Shown here one piece after another: positions 18,445 through 26,932 of a DNA stretch of 33,363 nucleotides. The stretch covers positions 1-33,363 of the forward strand of contig JAIECN010000053.1 of NCBI GenBank assembly GCA_029068505.1, written 5' to 3'. Both the position numbers and the translations under genes were made by a program. The stretch's first letter is position 1, and the number at the start of each line of letters is the position of its first letter. The notes under the pieces were generated by a model. It ran no database searches. It saw only the letters and a program-made list of their open reading frames with translations, and was not told the DNA's origin. The stretch comes from Alistipes sp. (lineage in GTDB: Bacteria > Bacteroidota > Bacteroidia > Bacteroidales > Rikenellaceae).

Positions 18445-19418
18445 ATGAAGACCAACGAGCAGCTGCAAACACTCTTCGAACACTACCTGGCCCAGACCGA
18501 CTTCCCGGCCGAACCGCAACTCCTCTACGCCCCGATCGGCTATTCGCTGGCCGGAGGAGGCAAGCGCCTGCGCCCGATGCTCACGCTGCTGTCCTATGCG
18601 ATCTTCGACGAGAACGTCCAGCAGGCACTGCCCGCAGCGGCGGCCGTCGAGGTGTTCCACAACTTCACGCTGCTGCACGACGACATCATGGACAACGCCG
18701 CCATCCGCCGCGGCAAACCCTCGGTCTATGCCAAGTGGGGGCGCAACGTGGCGATCCTTTCGGGCGACGCGATGCTGATCTACGCCTACCGGCTGCTCGG
18801 CGGCATCGCCTCGGCGCGGCTGCCGCAGGTTCTCGCCACGTTCAACGAAATGGCGCTCGAAGTGTGCGAAGGCCAGCAATACGACATGGATTTCGAGCAG
18901 AAACAGAAAGTTTCGGTCGTCGAATACATGCACATGATCGAGAGCTGAAGACCTCGGTGCTGCTCGCCGGCGCCGTGAGCATCGGCGCCATGCTGGGCGG
19001 CGCGCCCGACGAAGACTGCCGCAAGCTCAAGCGCTTCGCCATCGAACTGGGTCTGGCGTTCCAGCTGCAAGACGACCTGCTGGACAGCTACGGCGACCAG
19101 CGCCTGGGCAAGGCGATCGGCGGCGACATCCTGGAGGGCAAGAAAACATTCCTGACCGTCACGGCGATGAGCCATGCGGACGAGGCGACGCGCGAAGAAC
19201 TGCGCGACCTGCTCGCCGACAACCGAATGGCCGCCGAACAGAAAATCGCTTCCGTCAAGGCCATCTACGACCGTCTGGACATCCCCCGCCTGACCCAGCA
19301 GCAGATCGAGCTGCGGTTCGAGCGGGCGCTCGGCCACCTGGACACGCTGTCGGCCGACCCGCAGCGCACGGCCCGGCTCCGCGAATTCGCGGCCGGACTG
19401 CTGGGCCGAAACAAATAG
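18445..19418 (+). pseudogene. Trans-polyprenyl diphosphate synthase, interrupted by a 2-nt frameshift
   Basis: The gene encodes an all-trans polyprenyl (FPP/GGPP/octaprenyl-type) diphosphate synthase, which condenses IPP onto allylic diphosphates. The first part (167 residues, 18445-18948) has GGGKRLRP (38-45) and the first Asp-rich motif DDIMD (79-83), ending EYMHMIES-stop. The second part continues in another frame from 18945 with ELKTSVLLAGAV, the FQLQDDLLD second Asp-rich motif and GGDILEGKKTFL, ending at 19418. The family sequence would read MIELKTSVLLAGA. Removing two bases of the GAGAG at 18940-18944 restores it exactly and gives 323 residues, the normal length. Both halves keep all motifs, so the shift is recent or a sequence error. 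The activity is needed for menaquinone or undecaprenyl lipids, which makes an error plausible. Confidence 0.9.
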
Positions 19419-19483
19419 AAAGAACCGTTCCGAACCGGCCCCGAATCCCTATTCAGCCGGGCGATCCAAGCAACATTCCGGAA

Positions 19484-20734
19484 ATGCAACGCAAAGATAT
19501 CGAAATCATGGCCCCCATGGGGTCGTACGAGGCATTGGCGGCCGCGATCCAGGCCGGCGCCGATTCGGTCTACTTCGGGATCGGACGCCTGAACATGCGC
19601 GCCGCCTCGGCGGCCAACTTCACGGAAGACGACCTGGCGGAAATCGTCGCCACGGCCCACGCCGCAGGACTGAAAGCCTATCTGACGGTCAACACGATCG
19701 TCTACGAAGACGAAATCGCCGCCGTCCACGAAGTGATCGACCGGGCCAAGGCCGAGGGCGTGGACGCCATCATCGCCACCGACATGGCCGCCATACTCTA
19801 TGCCCGGCGCATCGGCGTGGAAGTCCACATATCGACCCAGAGCAACATATCGAATTCCGAAGCCGTGAAGTTCTTCTCGCAGTGGGCCGACACGGTGGTG
19901 CTGGCCCGCGAGCTGACGCTGGAGCAGGTGGCGCGCATCCATCGGGAAATCGAGGACAACGACATCCGCGGCCCGCGGGGCGAGCTGGTCGAAATCGAGA
20001 TGTTCGCCCACGGCGCGCTCTGCATGTCGATTTCGGGCAAATGCTACCTCTCGCTCTACGAGACGGGGTGTTCGGCCAACCGCGGCGCCTGCCGCCAGCT
20101 GTGCCGCCGCAAATACACCGTCGCCGACAAGGAGACCGGTGCAGCGCTCGATGTCGACGGCCGATACGTATTGTCGCCTCAAGACCTCTGCACCATCGAT
20201 TTCCTCGACCGGTTCATCGACGCCGGCGTGCGCGTGCTCAAGATCGAGGGGCGCGCCCGGGGCGCGGAGTATGTGAAACGCGTGGTGGAGTGCTACGACG
20301 AAGCCCTGCGGGCGATCGAGACCGGCACCTACACGCCCGAACGGGCGGCCGAACTGAAAGAACGCCTGCGCACGGTCTTCAACCGCGGATTCTGGGAAGG
20401 CTACTATGCGGGGCGTCCGGTCGCCGAGCACAGCACCCGCTACGGTTCGTCCGCCACGCGCCGCAAAGTCTACGTAGGCAAGGTGACGAACTTCTTCAAG
20501 AAACTTTCCGTGGCCGAAGTGCTGGTCGAAGCGGCACCGCTGCATACCGGAGAAGAAATCTTCTTCATGGGCGCGACGACGGGCGTAGCGGAACAACGGC
20601 TGGAAGAACTGCACGGCCCCGACGGTGCGCCCGTGACGACCGCCGTGCAGGGCCAGCTTTGCTCCATCCGCACCCCGGGTGTGATCCGCCGCGGCGACCA
20701 GCTCTACAAATTCGAAAACGCCGAAAACGACTGA
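19484..20734 (+). CDS. U32 peptidase-family protein (TrhP/YegQ-like)
   Basis: The 416-residue protein has the U32 TIM-barrel pattern: IMAPMGSYEALAAAIQAGAD (residues 8-27), VYFGIGRLNMRA, VNTIVYEDE, ISTQSNISN, and the signature EMFAHGALCMSISGKCYLS followed by GCSANRGACRQLCRRKY. Cysteines in this signature may hold an Fe-S cluster. Later come SPQDLCTIDFLDRF and LKIEGRARGAEYVKRVVE. In bacteria such proteins (TrhP/YegQ) take part in tRNA U34 5-hydroxylation with prephenate as donor; classical U32 proteins were named collagenases. Which applies here is inferred from the family, not shown. It is 65 nt behind the prenyl synthase and ends before the nested terminator at 20811. Confidence 0.88.
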   Translation: MQRKDIEIMAPMGSYEALAAAIQAGADSVYFGIGRLNMRAASAANFTEDDLAEIVATAHAAGLKAYLTVNTIVYEDEIAAVHEVIDRAKAEGVDAIIATDMAAILYARRIGVEVHISTQSNISNSEAVKFFSQWADTVVLARELTLEQVARIHREIEDNDIRGPRGELVEIEMFAHGALCMSISGKCYLSLYETGCSANRGACRQLCRRKYTVADKETGAALDVDGRYVLSPQDLCTIDFLDRFIDAGVRVLKIEGRARGAEYVKRVVECYDEALRAIETGTYTPERAAELKERLRTVFNRGFWEGYYAGRPVAEHSTRYGSSATRRKVYVGKVTNFFKKLSVAEVLVEAAPLHTGEEIFFMGATTGVAEQRLEELHGPDGAPVTTAVQGQLCSIRTPGVIRRGDQLYKFENAEND

Positions 20735-20810
20735 ATCGAACGGCCGTACGAACAGCCGCATTGTCCGGAACTCCGTACAACAGAATCTTCATAGGCATCT
20801 TCATAAAAAA

Positions 20811-20881
20811 GGTGCGGCGGCCTACTAATCTTTAGGACTTGTTATGGCAGTAACGGGTCTTTTTTACCGCCGCACCTTTTT
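20811..20881. terminator. Nested double-hairpin bidirectional terminator
   Basis: The outer stem GGTGCGGCGG (20811-20820) with CCGCCGCACC (20867-20876) is flanked by A6 on the left and T5 on the right, so it can terminate both strands. Its 46-nt loop holds a second 9-bp hairpin (GACTTGTTA 20836-20844 with TAACGGGTC 20851-20859, two G-T pairs). That hairpin is followed at once by T6, itself a plus-strand terminator. It ends the U32 gene from the left and the riboswitch transcript from the right. Bases 20735-20810 hold nothing else that I can name. Confidence 0.75.
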
Positions 20882-21026
20882 CCCGACAGCAGCCATGCAC
20901 GACAACAGAGAATCCGCCCTCCGCAGAGAAAGAGTTCCTCGCGAGCCAGCCGCAAAACAATAAGAAAAACAGCAATACAATACCGAAACCGAACGCCTAT
21001 TCCTCGAGGCTTTCCGACATCGAATC
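20882..21026 (-). other. Transcribed stretch behind the cobalamin riboswitch, no recognisable gene
   Basis: Between the riboswitch and the terminator the minus strand holds only short frames. One is an 8-codon frame starting ATG at 21020 and ending 20997. Another is a TTG-started frame of 47 residues (20975-20832) with a hydrophobic start (MLFFLLFCGWLA) that runs through the terminator stem. Neither resembles a known B12-related protein. It may be a non-coding RNA, a remnant of a lost gene, or a small membrane peptide. Confidence 0.3.
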
Positions 21027-21198
21027 GATCTGGCAGGTCTTCTGACTTGCTCGGGTTCCGAAGCCTTCCCGACCCGTACGGGCCAGTGGCAAAGAAGTTC
21101 GGAACATCCGGTGAGCTTCACAGCAGCGGGACTGTTCGGGATTCCCACCCGATTCCCTTTTCACCCGCTCCCCCGTCGGGAGAGGCAGGCACCAGATC
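21027..21198 (-). promoter_or_regulatory. Cobalamin (adenosylcobalamin-class) riboswitch
   Basis: Read on the minus strand, all hallmark elements appear in order. They are GGTGCCTGCC near the 5' end, GGGTGAAAAGGGAATC, the core AGTCCCGCTGCTGTGAAGC, GCCACTG, CGGGAAGGC, and the B12 box GTCAGAAGACCTGCC (21046-21032). A closing stem pairs GATCTGG (21198-21192) with CCAGATC (21033-21027). Such riboswitches normally repress B12 uptake or synthesis genes when cobalamin is abundant. No such gene follows: the next annotated feature on this strand is a terminator about 150 nt away, and beyond that lies a gene in the opposite direction. A -7 box starts the transcript at about 21200. Confidence 0.93.
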
Positions 21199-21203
21199 TT
21201 CTG

Positions 21204-21211
21204 CAAAGATA
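21204..21211 (-). promoter_or_regulatory. -7 box of the riboswitch transcript
   Basis: TATCTTTG on the minus strand lies 6 nt before the closing stem of the riboswitch, so the RNA would begin at its first stem. No clear TTG is found 19-21 nt upstream. Confidence 0.6.
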
Positions 21212-21357
21212 ATCATTTATTCCCGACTTGGCTGCTTTCCACCGATTTTTCTGCAAAAAACCGCAATCCGCCGGATCGGAAACGGCGCTTTGCCGGCTCC
21301 GGCCGATTCCGCGGCACGGCACGTGCAAAGTTGGCACAAAATTGTAGAGACCGGCTC

Positions 21358-21387
21358 TTGTTGTTTCGAAAGAAATCACTACTTTTG
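21358..21387 (+). promoter_or_regulatory. secA promoter
   Basis: TTG (21358-21360), 19 nt, then TACTTTTG (21380-21387), 41 nt before the secA ATG. It is divergent from the riboswitch promoter; bases 21212-21357 between them contain no gene that I can support. Confidence 0.78.
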
Positions 21388-21428
21388 TAAGATTTAGAAT
21401 TCAAAACCTCTGCAAACAGAATCTACCT

Positions 21429-24400
21429 ATGGATATAGTTGCCAGTCTGATCAAAATGATCTTCGGCTCGAAAGCCGACAAGGATCGCAAGGAAATCGAG
21501 CCTTATCTCCAGAAGATCAAGGCCGTATACCCCGAAATCGAAGCACTCTCGAACGACGGCCTGCGCGCCCGGAGCGAGGAGCTGAAACGCCGCATCGCCG
21601 AGTACATCGCCGGAGACGAAGCCCGCATCGTCGAACTGCGCGCCCAACTGGAAAAACCGGAAACGACGCTCGAAGAGAAAGAGAAGATTTCCAAGGAGAT
21701 CGACGACCTGACCAAACGCATCGACGAACGCATCGAGGAGAAGCTCGACGAGATCCTGCCCGAGGCATTCGCCATCATGAAGGATACGGCGCGGCGCTTC
21801 GCTCAAAACGAGACCGTCGAGGTGACGGCCAACGATTTCGACCGCGAACTGGCCGCGACCAAAGACTTCGTGCGCATCGAGGGCGACAAGGCCGTCTATG
21901 CGACCCACTGGCTGGCCGGCGGCAACGACGTGAAGTGGGACATGATCCACTACGACGTACAGCTCTTCGGCGGCGTGGTGCTCCACAAGGGCAAGATCGC
22001 CGAGATGGCCACGGGCGAGGGAAAAACTCTGGTGGCGACGCTTCCGGTGTTCCTCAACGCACTGGCCAAGAAGGGCGTGCACCTGGTGACGGTCAACAAC
22101 TACCTGGCCAAGCGAGACAGCGAGTGGATGGGGCCGATGTATGAGTTCCACGGGCTGTCGGTGGCCTGCATCGACGACACGCAGCCCAACTCCGACGCCC
22201 GGCGCGCGGCCTACATGGCCGACATCACCTTCGGTACGAACAACGAATACGGCTTCGACTATCTGCGCGACAACATGGCCTCGTCGCCCAAAGACCTCGT
22301 GCAGCGCAAACACCACTTCGCCATCGTCGACGAGGTGGACTCGGTGTTGATCGACGACGCCCGTACGCCGCTCATCATCTCCGGCCCGGTGCCCAAGGGC
22401 GAAGACCAGCTTTTCGAGCAGTACCGCCCGGCGATCGAGAACCTCTACAACCTCCAGAAGAACCTGGTCACCTCGCTGCTGGCCGAGGCGCGGCAGCTGA
22501 TCGCCGACGGCAAGAACGAGGAGGGCGGCATCAAGCTCTACCGCACGCACAAGGGTCTGCCCAAGTACAAGCCGCTGATCAAATACCTCTCCGAGCAAGG
22601 CATCAAGGCGCTGATGCAGAAGACCGAAAACGTCTACATGCAGGACAACAACCGCCGCATGCCCGAGATCACGGACGACCTCTATTTTGTGATCGACGAG
22701 AAACTCAACTCGGTGGAACTGACCGACAAGGGTCACGAGGCGCTGTCGAAATACTTCAACGAAGACGGCTTCTTCGTGCTGCCCGACATCGGCGCCGAGG
22801 TGGCCGAACTGGAAAAGAGCGATCTCTCGGCCGAAGAACGGGCGCAGAAGCGCGATGCGGTCATCAACGACTACTCGATCAAGTCGGAGCGCGTACACAC
22901 CGTGCACCAGCTGCTCAAGGCCTACGCGATGTTCGAAAAGGACATCGAATATGTGGTCATGGACAACAAGGTGAAGATCGTCGACGAGCAGACGGGCCGC
23001 ATTCTGGAAGGACGCCGCTATTCGGACGGCCTGCACCAGGCGATCGAGGCCAAAGAGCACGTGAAGGTCGAAGCCGCGACGCAGACTTTCGCGACGATCA
23101 CCTTGCAGAACTATTTCCGCATGTACCACAAGCTGGGCGGCATGACCGGTACGGCCGAAACCGAGGCTTCGGAGTTCTGGTCGATCTACAAGCTCGACGT
23201 GGTGGTGATCCCGACCAACCGTCCCGTAATCCGCGACGACCGCCAGGATCTGATCTACAAGACCAAGCGCGAGAAATACAACGCCGTGATCGAGGAGATC
23301 GTGCGGCTTGTGGGCGAGGGGCGCCCGGTGCTGGTCGGCACGACGTCGGTCGAGATTTCGGAGTTGTTGAGCCGCATGCTCAAGCTCCGCGGCATCAAGC
23401 ATAACGTGCTCAATGCCAAGCAACACCAGCTGGAGGCCCAAGTCGTGGCCGAAGCCGGCCGCGCCGGACAGGTAACCATCGCCACCAACATGGCGGGCCG
23501 CGGAACGGACATCAAGCTGACGCCCGAAGTCAAGGAGGCGGGCGGTCTGGCCATCATCGGCACCGAACGCCACGAAAGCCGCCGCGTCGACCGCCAGCTG
23601 CGCGGCCGTGCAGGACGTCAGGGCGACCCGGGATCGTCGCAGTTCTTCGTCTCGCTCGAAGACGACCTGATGCGTCTGTTCGGCTCGGGCCGCATCGCCG
23701 CCATGATGGACCGCATGGGTCTGAAGGAGGGCGAAGTGATCCAGGCAGGCATGATGACCAAAGCCATCGAGCGGGCGCAGAAAAAAGTCGAGGAAAACAA
23801 CTTCGGCATCCGCAAACGCCTGCTGGAATACGACGACGTGATGAACTCGCAGCGCGAAGTGATCTACACGCGCCGCCGCCACGCCCTCTACGGCGAACGG
23901 ATCGAAATCGACCTGAACAACATCATGTACGACTTCGCCGACAACTTCGTGGAGACGCACCAGGGCATCGAATACGAAGATTTCCGCTTCGAGCTGATCC
24001 GCGAAATATCCGTCGAGCCGAGTTTCGACGCCGCGGCCTACGAAGCGGCCAAGCCGGGCGAGCTGGTGGAAATGGTCGTTGCGGACATCCGGGCCTCCTA
24101 TGCCCGCCGGGCCAAGGCCGTGGCCGACACGGTGCGGCCCGTCATGCAACGCATCTACGTGGAGAAGAAAGACCAGCTCGACTCGAACATCTACTTCCCC
24201 ATTACCGACGGCCACCTGGGCTACAACGTGCCCGTGAACCTGCAAAAGTGCAAGGACACCGACGGTGCCGAAATCTACAAGGTATTTTCCAAGGTAGTGA
24301 TGTTTACCTCGATCGACGACGCCTGGCGCGAGCACCTGCGCGAAATGGACGACCTGCGCCAGAGCGTGCAGAACGCCACCTACGAGCAGAAAGACCCGCT

Positions 24401-24722
24401 GCTGATCTACAAGTTCGAGTCGTTCGGGCTGTTCTCGAAGATGCTCATCGATGTCAACCGCGACGTGCTGGCCATACTGAACAAGGCCTACATTCCGGTG
24501 CGCGACCAGAACGCCGAAGCCATGCAGCGCGAACGGCAGCAACGCGCCAAGGTCGACGTCAACAAACTGCAAGCCTCGCGCATGCAGGCGGCGGCGCAGG
24601 CGGGCCAGGGCGACCAGCAGAAACCCATGCCCCTGCATGCGGAGAAGAAGGTGGGCCGCAACGACCCCTGCCCCTGCGGCTCGGGCAAGAAGTACAAAAA
24701 CTGCCACGGAAAAGGAATGTAA
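21429..24722 (+). CDS. secA: Preprotein translocase ATPase SecA
   Basis: SecA drives preproteins through the SecYEG channel by ATP hydrolysis at the inner membrane. The 1097-residue length is typical for Bacteroidota, longer than E. coli SecA (901). Walker A is in [14 protein letters not shown] (near residue 197) and the DEAD-like [20 protein letters not shown] follows. The second nucleotide domain has [12 protein letters not shown] and [25 protein letters not shown]. The helical scaffold and wing end with [18 protein letters not shown], and the C-terminal zinc finger [20 protein letters not shown] is intact. Residues about 50-110, with [18 protein letters not shown], form a charged helical insertion. 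It has its own promoter; the dCMP deaminase-like gene begins 1 nt after its stop. Confidence 0.98.
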   Translation: MDIVASLIKMIFGSKADKDRKEIEPYLQKIKAVYPEIEALSNDGLRARSEELKRRIAEYIAGDEARIVELRAQLEKPETTLEEKEKISKEIDDLTKRIDERIEEKLDEILPEAFAIMKDTARRFAQNETVEVTANDFDRELAATKDFVRIEGDKAVYATHWLAGGNDVKWDMIHYDVQLFGGVVLHKGKIAEMATGEGKTLVATLPVFLNALAKKGVHLVTVNNYLAKRDSEWMGPMYEFHGLSVACIDDTQPNSDARRAAYMADITFGTNNEYGFDYLRDNMASSPKDLVQRKHHFAIVDEVDSVLIDDARTPLIISGPVPKGEDQLFEQYRPAIENLYNLQKNLVTSLLAEARQLIADGKNEEGGIKLYRTHKGLPKYKPLIKYLSEQGIKALMQKTENVYMQDNNRRMPEITDDLYFVIDEKLNSVELTDKGHEALSKYFNEDGFFVLPDIGAEVAELEKSDLSAEERAQKRDAVINDYSIKSERVHTVHQLLKAYAMFEKDIEYVVMDNKVKIVDEQTGRILEGRRYSDGLHQAIEAKEHVKVEAATQTFATITLQNYFRMYHKLGGMTGTAETEASEFWSIYKLDVVVIPTNRPVIRDDRQDLIYKTKREKYNAVIEEIVRLVGEGRPVLVGTTSVEISELLSRMLKLRGIKHNVLNAKQHQLEAQVVAEAGRAGQVTIATNMAGRGTDIKLTPEVKEAGGLAIIGTERHESRRVDRQLRGRAGRQGDPGSSQFFVSLEDDLMRLFGSGRIAAMMDRMGLKEGEVIQAGMMTKAIERAQKKVEENNFGIRKRLLEYDDVMNSQREVIYTRRRHALYGERIEIDLNNIMYDFADNFVETHQGIEYEDFRFELIREISVEPSFDAAAYEAAKPGELVEMVVADIRASYARRAKAVADTVRPVMQRIYVEKKDQLDSNIYFPITDGHLGYNVPVNLQKCKDTDGAEIYKVFSKVVMFTSIDDAWREHLREMDDLRQSVQNATYEQKDPLLIYKFESFGLFSKMLIDVNRDVLAILNKAYIPVRDQNAEAMQRERQQRAKVDVNKLQASRMQAAAQAGQGDQQKPMPLHAEKKVGRNDPCPCGSGKKYKNCHGKGM

Positions 24723-24723
24723 A

Positions 24724-25170
24724 GTGGGTTACAACGAAGAAAAACAGCGGCAGCTGGACATGCGCTACCTGCGCATGGCGCGCATCTGGGCCGAAAACTC
24801 CTACTGCGTACGCCGCAAGGTAGGTGCCTTGATCGTCAAGGACCGGATGATTATTTCGGACGGCTACAACGGCACCCCCTCGGGGTTCGAAAACGTCTGC
24901 GAGGATGAAACGGGCAAGACCAAGGCCTATGTGCTGCATGCCGAGGCCAACGCCATAACGAAGGTGGCCAAAAGCGCCAACAACTGCGACGGTTCGACGC
25001 TCTACATCACTGCTGCGCCGTGTCTCGAATGTTCGAAACTCATCATCCAGGCCGGCATCCGGCGCGTGGTTTACAGCGAGGACTACCGCTCGGAGGAGGG
25101 ACTCGACCTCCTGCGCAAAGTCGGCATCGAATGCGTGCAGTGCACTTCGGAGATGGCCGGAAGCATATGA
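24724..25170 (+). CDS. dCMP deaminase family protein
   Basis: The product deaminates deoxycytidylate to dUMP, the precursor of dTMP, or acts on a related nucleotide. Starting at GTG 24724, one base behind the secA stop, it has 148 residues. That start keeps the conserved N-terminal helix ending RYLRMARIWAENSYC; a start at the first ATG (Met13, 24760) would cut it. The zinc site is complete: HAE at 72-74 and PCLEC at 99-103 (Cys100, Cys103). GYNGTPSGF (48-56) matches the substrate-binding part of dCMP deaminases, and VYSEDYRSEEGLDLL is typical. The tight junction indicates co-transcription with secA. ComEB-type naming would be equally possible. Confidence 0.93.
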   Translation: MGYNEEKQRQLDMRYLRMARIWAENSYCVRRKVGALIVKDRMIISDGYNGTPSGFENVCEDETGKTKAYVLHAEANAITKVAKSANNCDGSTLYITAAPCLECSKLIIQAGIRRVVYSEDYRSEEGLDLLRKVGIECVQCTSEMAGSI

Positions 25171-25213
25171 TGAAGCCGAAAACAACACTTTAATATCCAA
25201 CGTTTAAGAAGCA

Positions 25214-25699
25214 GTGAAAGCCAGGATCGCGATATTTCTGCTTTTGGTTTGCGGCGTTGCCCTGCCGGTGCAGGCACAGCAGGCGGCAGCAGACTGCGCG
25301 CCGGAAAATTCGCCGGCAGAGGCACCCCGATACCTTTACTGCGAAATCATCTGCAACGCCCGGCCTCAGCCTTGGGGCATGTCCGTGATTTTCGACTTCG
25401 GGCAGGAGACCGATTACTGGCGATACAACATGCTGACCGACAGCGAGGGGCGCGACCTCGTCTTCAACTCGGGCATCCAAGCCCTCAACTACATGGTCGG
25501 CCGCGGCTGGGAGTTCGTGCAGGCCTATTCGTCGGGCGAGAAAGACAGTTATGTCCATATGCTGCTGCGCATAGCCACAAGCAAGCTGCCCAAGGAAGCG
25601 CTGGCGGCCGCACTCGCAGCCCCCGGCATTTCCAACCAGGCAAAACGAAAAAAGAGAGGAAGCGACTTTTCGGGCGACAGCAACCATGACGGCCGATAA
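25214..25699 (+). CDS. Small secreted protein of unknown function
   Basis: This 161-residue protein starts at GTG and has a signal peptide with a hydrophobic core (IAIFLLLVCGVALP) and probable cleavage after VQA-Q. The mature part has a central fold with YLYCEIICNARPQPW, then VIFDFGQETDYWRYNMLTD and ALNYMVGRGWEFVQAYSSG. The pattern of a short strand followed by GRGWEFVQAY is seen in small Bacteroidota exported proteins, but I do not recognise the family. The C-terminus is basic and Ser/Asn-rich and looks disordered. It follows the deaminase gene by 43 nt and precedes an SDR gene by 35 nt, so it could be in one transcript with either. Confidence 0.75.
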   Translation: MKARIAIFLLLVCGVALPVQAQQAAADCAPENSPAEAPRYLYCEIICNARPQPWGMSVIFDFGQETDYWRYNMLTDSEGRDLVFNSGIQALNYMVGRGWEFVQAYSSGEKDSYVHMLLRIATSKLPKEALAAALAAPGISNQAKRKKRGSDFSGDSNHDGR

Positions 25700-25734
25700 C
25701 GGCCGCTCCGTTCGGAAACGAATACGACCATCCG

Positions 25735-26466
25735 ATGAAACGCATCATCATCATGGGCGCCACTTCGGGGCTGGGCTTTGAAACGGCCCGGCTCTGCATC
25801 GGCGCAGGCTGGCGCGTGGGCGCCGCAGGACGCAATGCCGAGGCCCTCGTGCGGCTCCGTGCGCTGGCTCCGGAGCAGGTCGAGACCGCCGTCATCGACA
25901 TCACGCACGACGATGCGCCGCAGCGGCTCGATGAACTCGTCGGGCGCCTGGGCGGCATGGATATCTACTTCCACACCTCGGGCATCGGCTGCCGCAACAC
26001 CGAACTGCGGCCCGACATCGAGCTGGCCACGCTCCGCACCAACGGCGAGGGGTTCGTGCGCATGACGACCGCCGCGTTCGATTGGTTCCGCAGCCACGGC
26101 GGCGGCCATATCGCCGTCATCAGCTCCGTAGCCGGCACCCGCGGCCTGGGTTCGGCGCCCGCCTATTCGGCAACCAAACGGATGCAGAACACCTACATCG
26201 ATGCACTGGCGCAACTTGCCCGCATGGAGCAGCTCGCGATCCGTTTTACGGATATCCGGCCCGGCTTCGTCGCCACGCCTCTGCTCGCCGGCGACGACTA
26301 CCCGTTGCTCATGCAATCCGGCCCGGTCGCCCGGCGCATCTTCCAGGCGATCCGCCGTAGCAAACGCCGCATCGTCATCGACCGGCGCTATGCTGTACTG
26401 GTCTTTTTGTGGCGGTTGATTCCGGCTTGGCTGTGGGAACGGCTTCCGATTCGCAAAAACGGATGA
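25735..26466 (+). CDS. Short-chain dehydrogenase/reductase
   Basis: The 243-residue protein is a classical SDR that would oxidise or reduce a hydroxyl/keto substrate with NAD(P). The cofactor loop GATSGLG is at residues 8-14 and AAGRN near 31-35. SSVAG carries the catalytic Ser, and YSATK (around 143-147) carries the Tyr and Lys. The usual NNAG motif is replaced by TSGIG, a known variation. The C-terminus (VLVFLWRLIPAWLWERL) is hydrophobic and could tether it to the membrane. The substrate cannot be told. It is convergent with the HxlR regulator, whose stop lies 10 nt away, with no terminator seen between them. Confidence 0.92.
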   Translation: MKRIIIMGATSGLGFETARLCIGAGWRVGAAGRNAEALVRLRALAPEQVETAVIDITHDDAPQRLDELVGRLGGMDIYFHTSGIGCRNTELRPDIELATLRTNGEGFVRMTTAAFDWFRSHGGGHIAVISSVAGTRGLGSAPAYSATKRMQNTYIDALAQLARMEQLAIRFTDIRPGFVATPLLAGDDYPLLMQSGPVARRIFQAIRRSKRRIVIDRRYAVLVFLWRLIPAWLWERLPIRKNG

Positions 26467-26476
26467 TTTGCAGGAT

Positions 26477-26797
26477 TCAAGCGTTTTTTTCGGCCCACTC
26501 AAACAATTGCTCCAATAGCGGAACCAGCGACTCGCCTTTCGGCGTCAGCCGGTATTCCACGCGCGGCGGCACTTCGGGATAGACCTTGCGCGCCACCAGA
26601 CCGGCCTGCTCCAGATCGCGCACCGTGGCGGCCAGCATGCGTTCGGAAATCCCGCCGGGAATATTCCGCACCAATTCACTGAATCGCAACACCTTTCGAT
26701 CGCGCAACGCAAAGAGCGCCAACAATGCCCAGCGGCTGCCGAAGCGCTCGAACAGAGCGCAGGCAGGCAAAAGGGAAGAATTCTTTTCCATATTCAT
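26477..26797 (-). CDS. HxlR-family winged-helix transcriptional regulator
   Basis: The 106-residue protein is a small MarR-like winged helix of the HxlR family. The conserved pattern is present: an N-terminal Cys (residue 13) before the first helix, FGSRWALLALFAL, RFSELVRNIPGGISERMLAATVRDLEQAGLVAR (about 39-70), and PPRVEYRLTPKGESLVPLLEQLFEWA. HxlR proteins usually control a divergent neighbour, often in response to electrophiles or oxidation through that Cys. Here the divergent neighbour is the radical SAM gene, 135 bp away, and a perfect palindrome lies between them. The start at 26797 has a close alternative ATG two codons later. Confidence 0.9.
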   Translation of the reverse strand: MNMEKNSSLLPACALFERFGSRWALLALFALRDRKVLRFSELVRNIPGGISERMLAATVRDLEQAGLVARKVYPEVPPRVEYRLTPKGESLVPLLEQLFEWAEKNA

Positions 26798-26862
26798 GCA
26801 ACTTTTTTCTGTCTCCGCAACTGCTTCGGCATCACAAAAACTGACTTCGACGTAAGCCCCTG

Positions 26863-26872
26863 ACTTATAAGT
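26863..26872. promoter_or_regulatory. Candidate operator between hxlR and the radical SAM gene
   Basis: ACTTATAAGT is a perfect 10-bp palindrome in the 135-bp divergent intergenic region (26798-26932). A related imperfect repeat, ACTT-5 nt-TAAG, lies about 20 bp upstream. HxlR regulators bind such short AT-rich palindromes next to their own genes. No full TTTG/TAnnTTTG promoter was found here; TATCTTGC (near 26903) lacks one T. Confidence 0.4.
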
Positions 26873-26932
26873 ATGTTCTTGTCCCGAATAAAAAATCGGT
26901 CTATCTTGCGGTCGTAAAATTACAAAATTTAT

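Noticed and set aside
20864-21148. 94-codon minus-strand frame through the cobalamin riboswitch
   Set aside because: It starts inside the riboswitch core, which is a structured RNA, and its protein is basic low-complexity sequence.
21423-24707. Very long open frame (about 1090 codons) opposite secA
   Set aside because: It mirrors secA codon by codon, a side effect of GC-rich codon use; the protein has no recognisable motif and secA is unambiguous.
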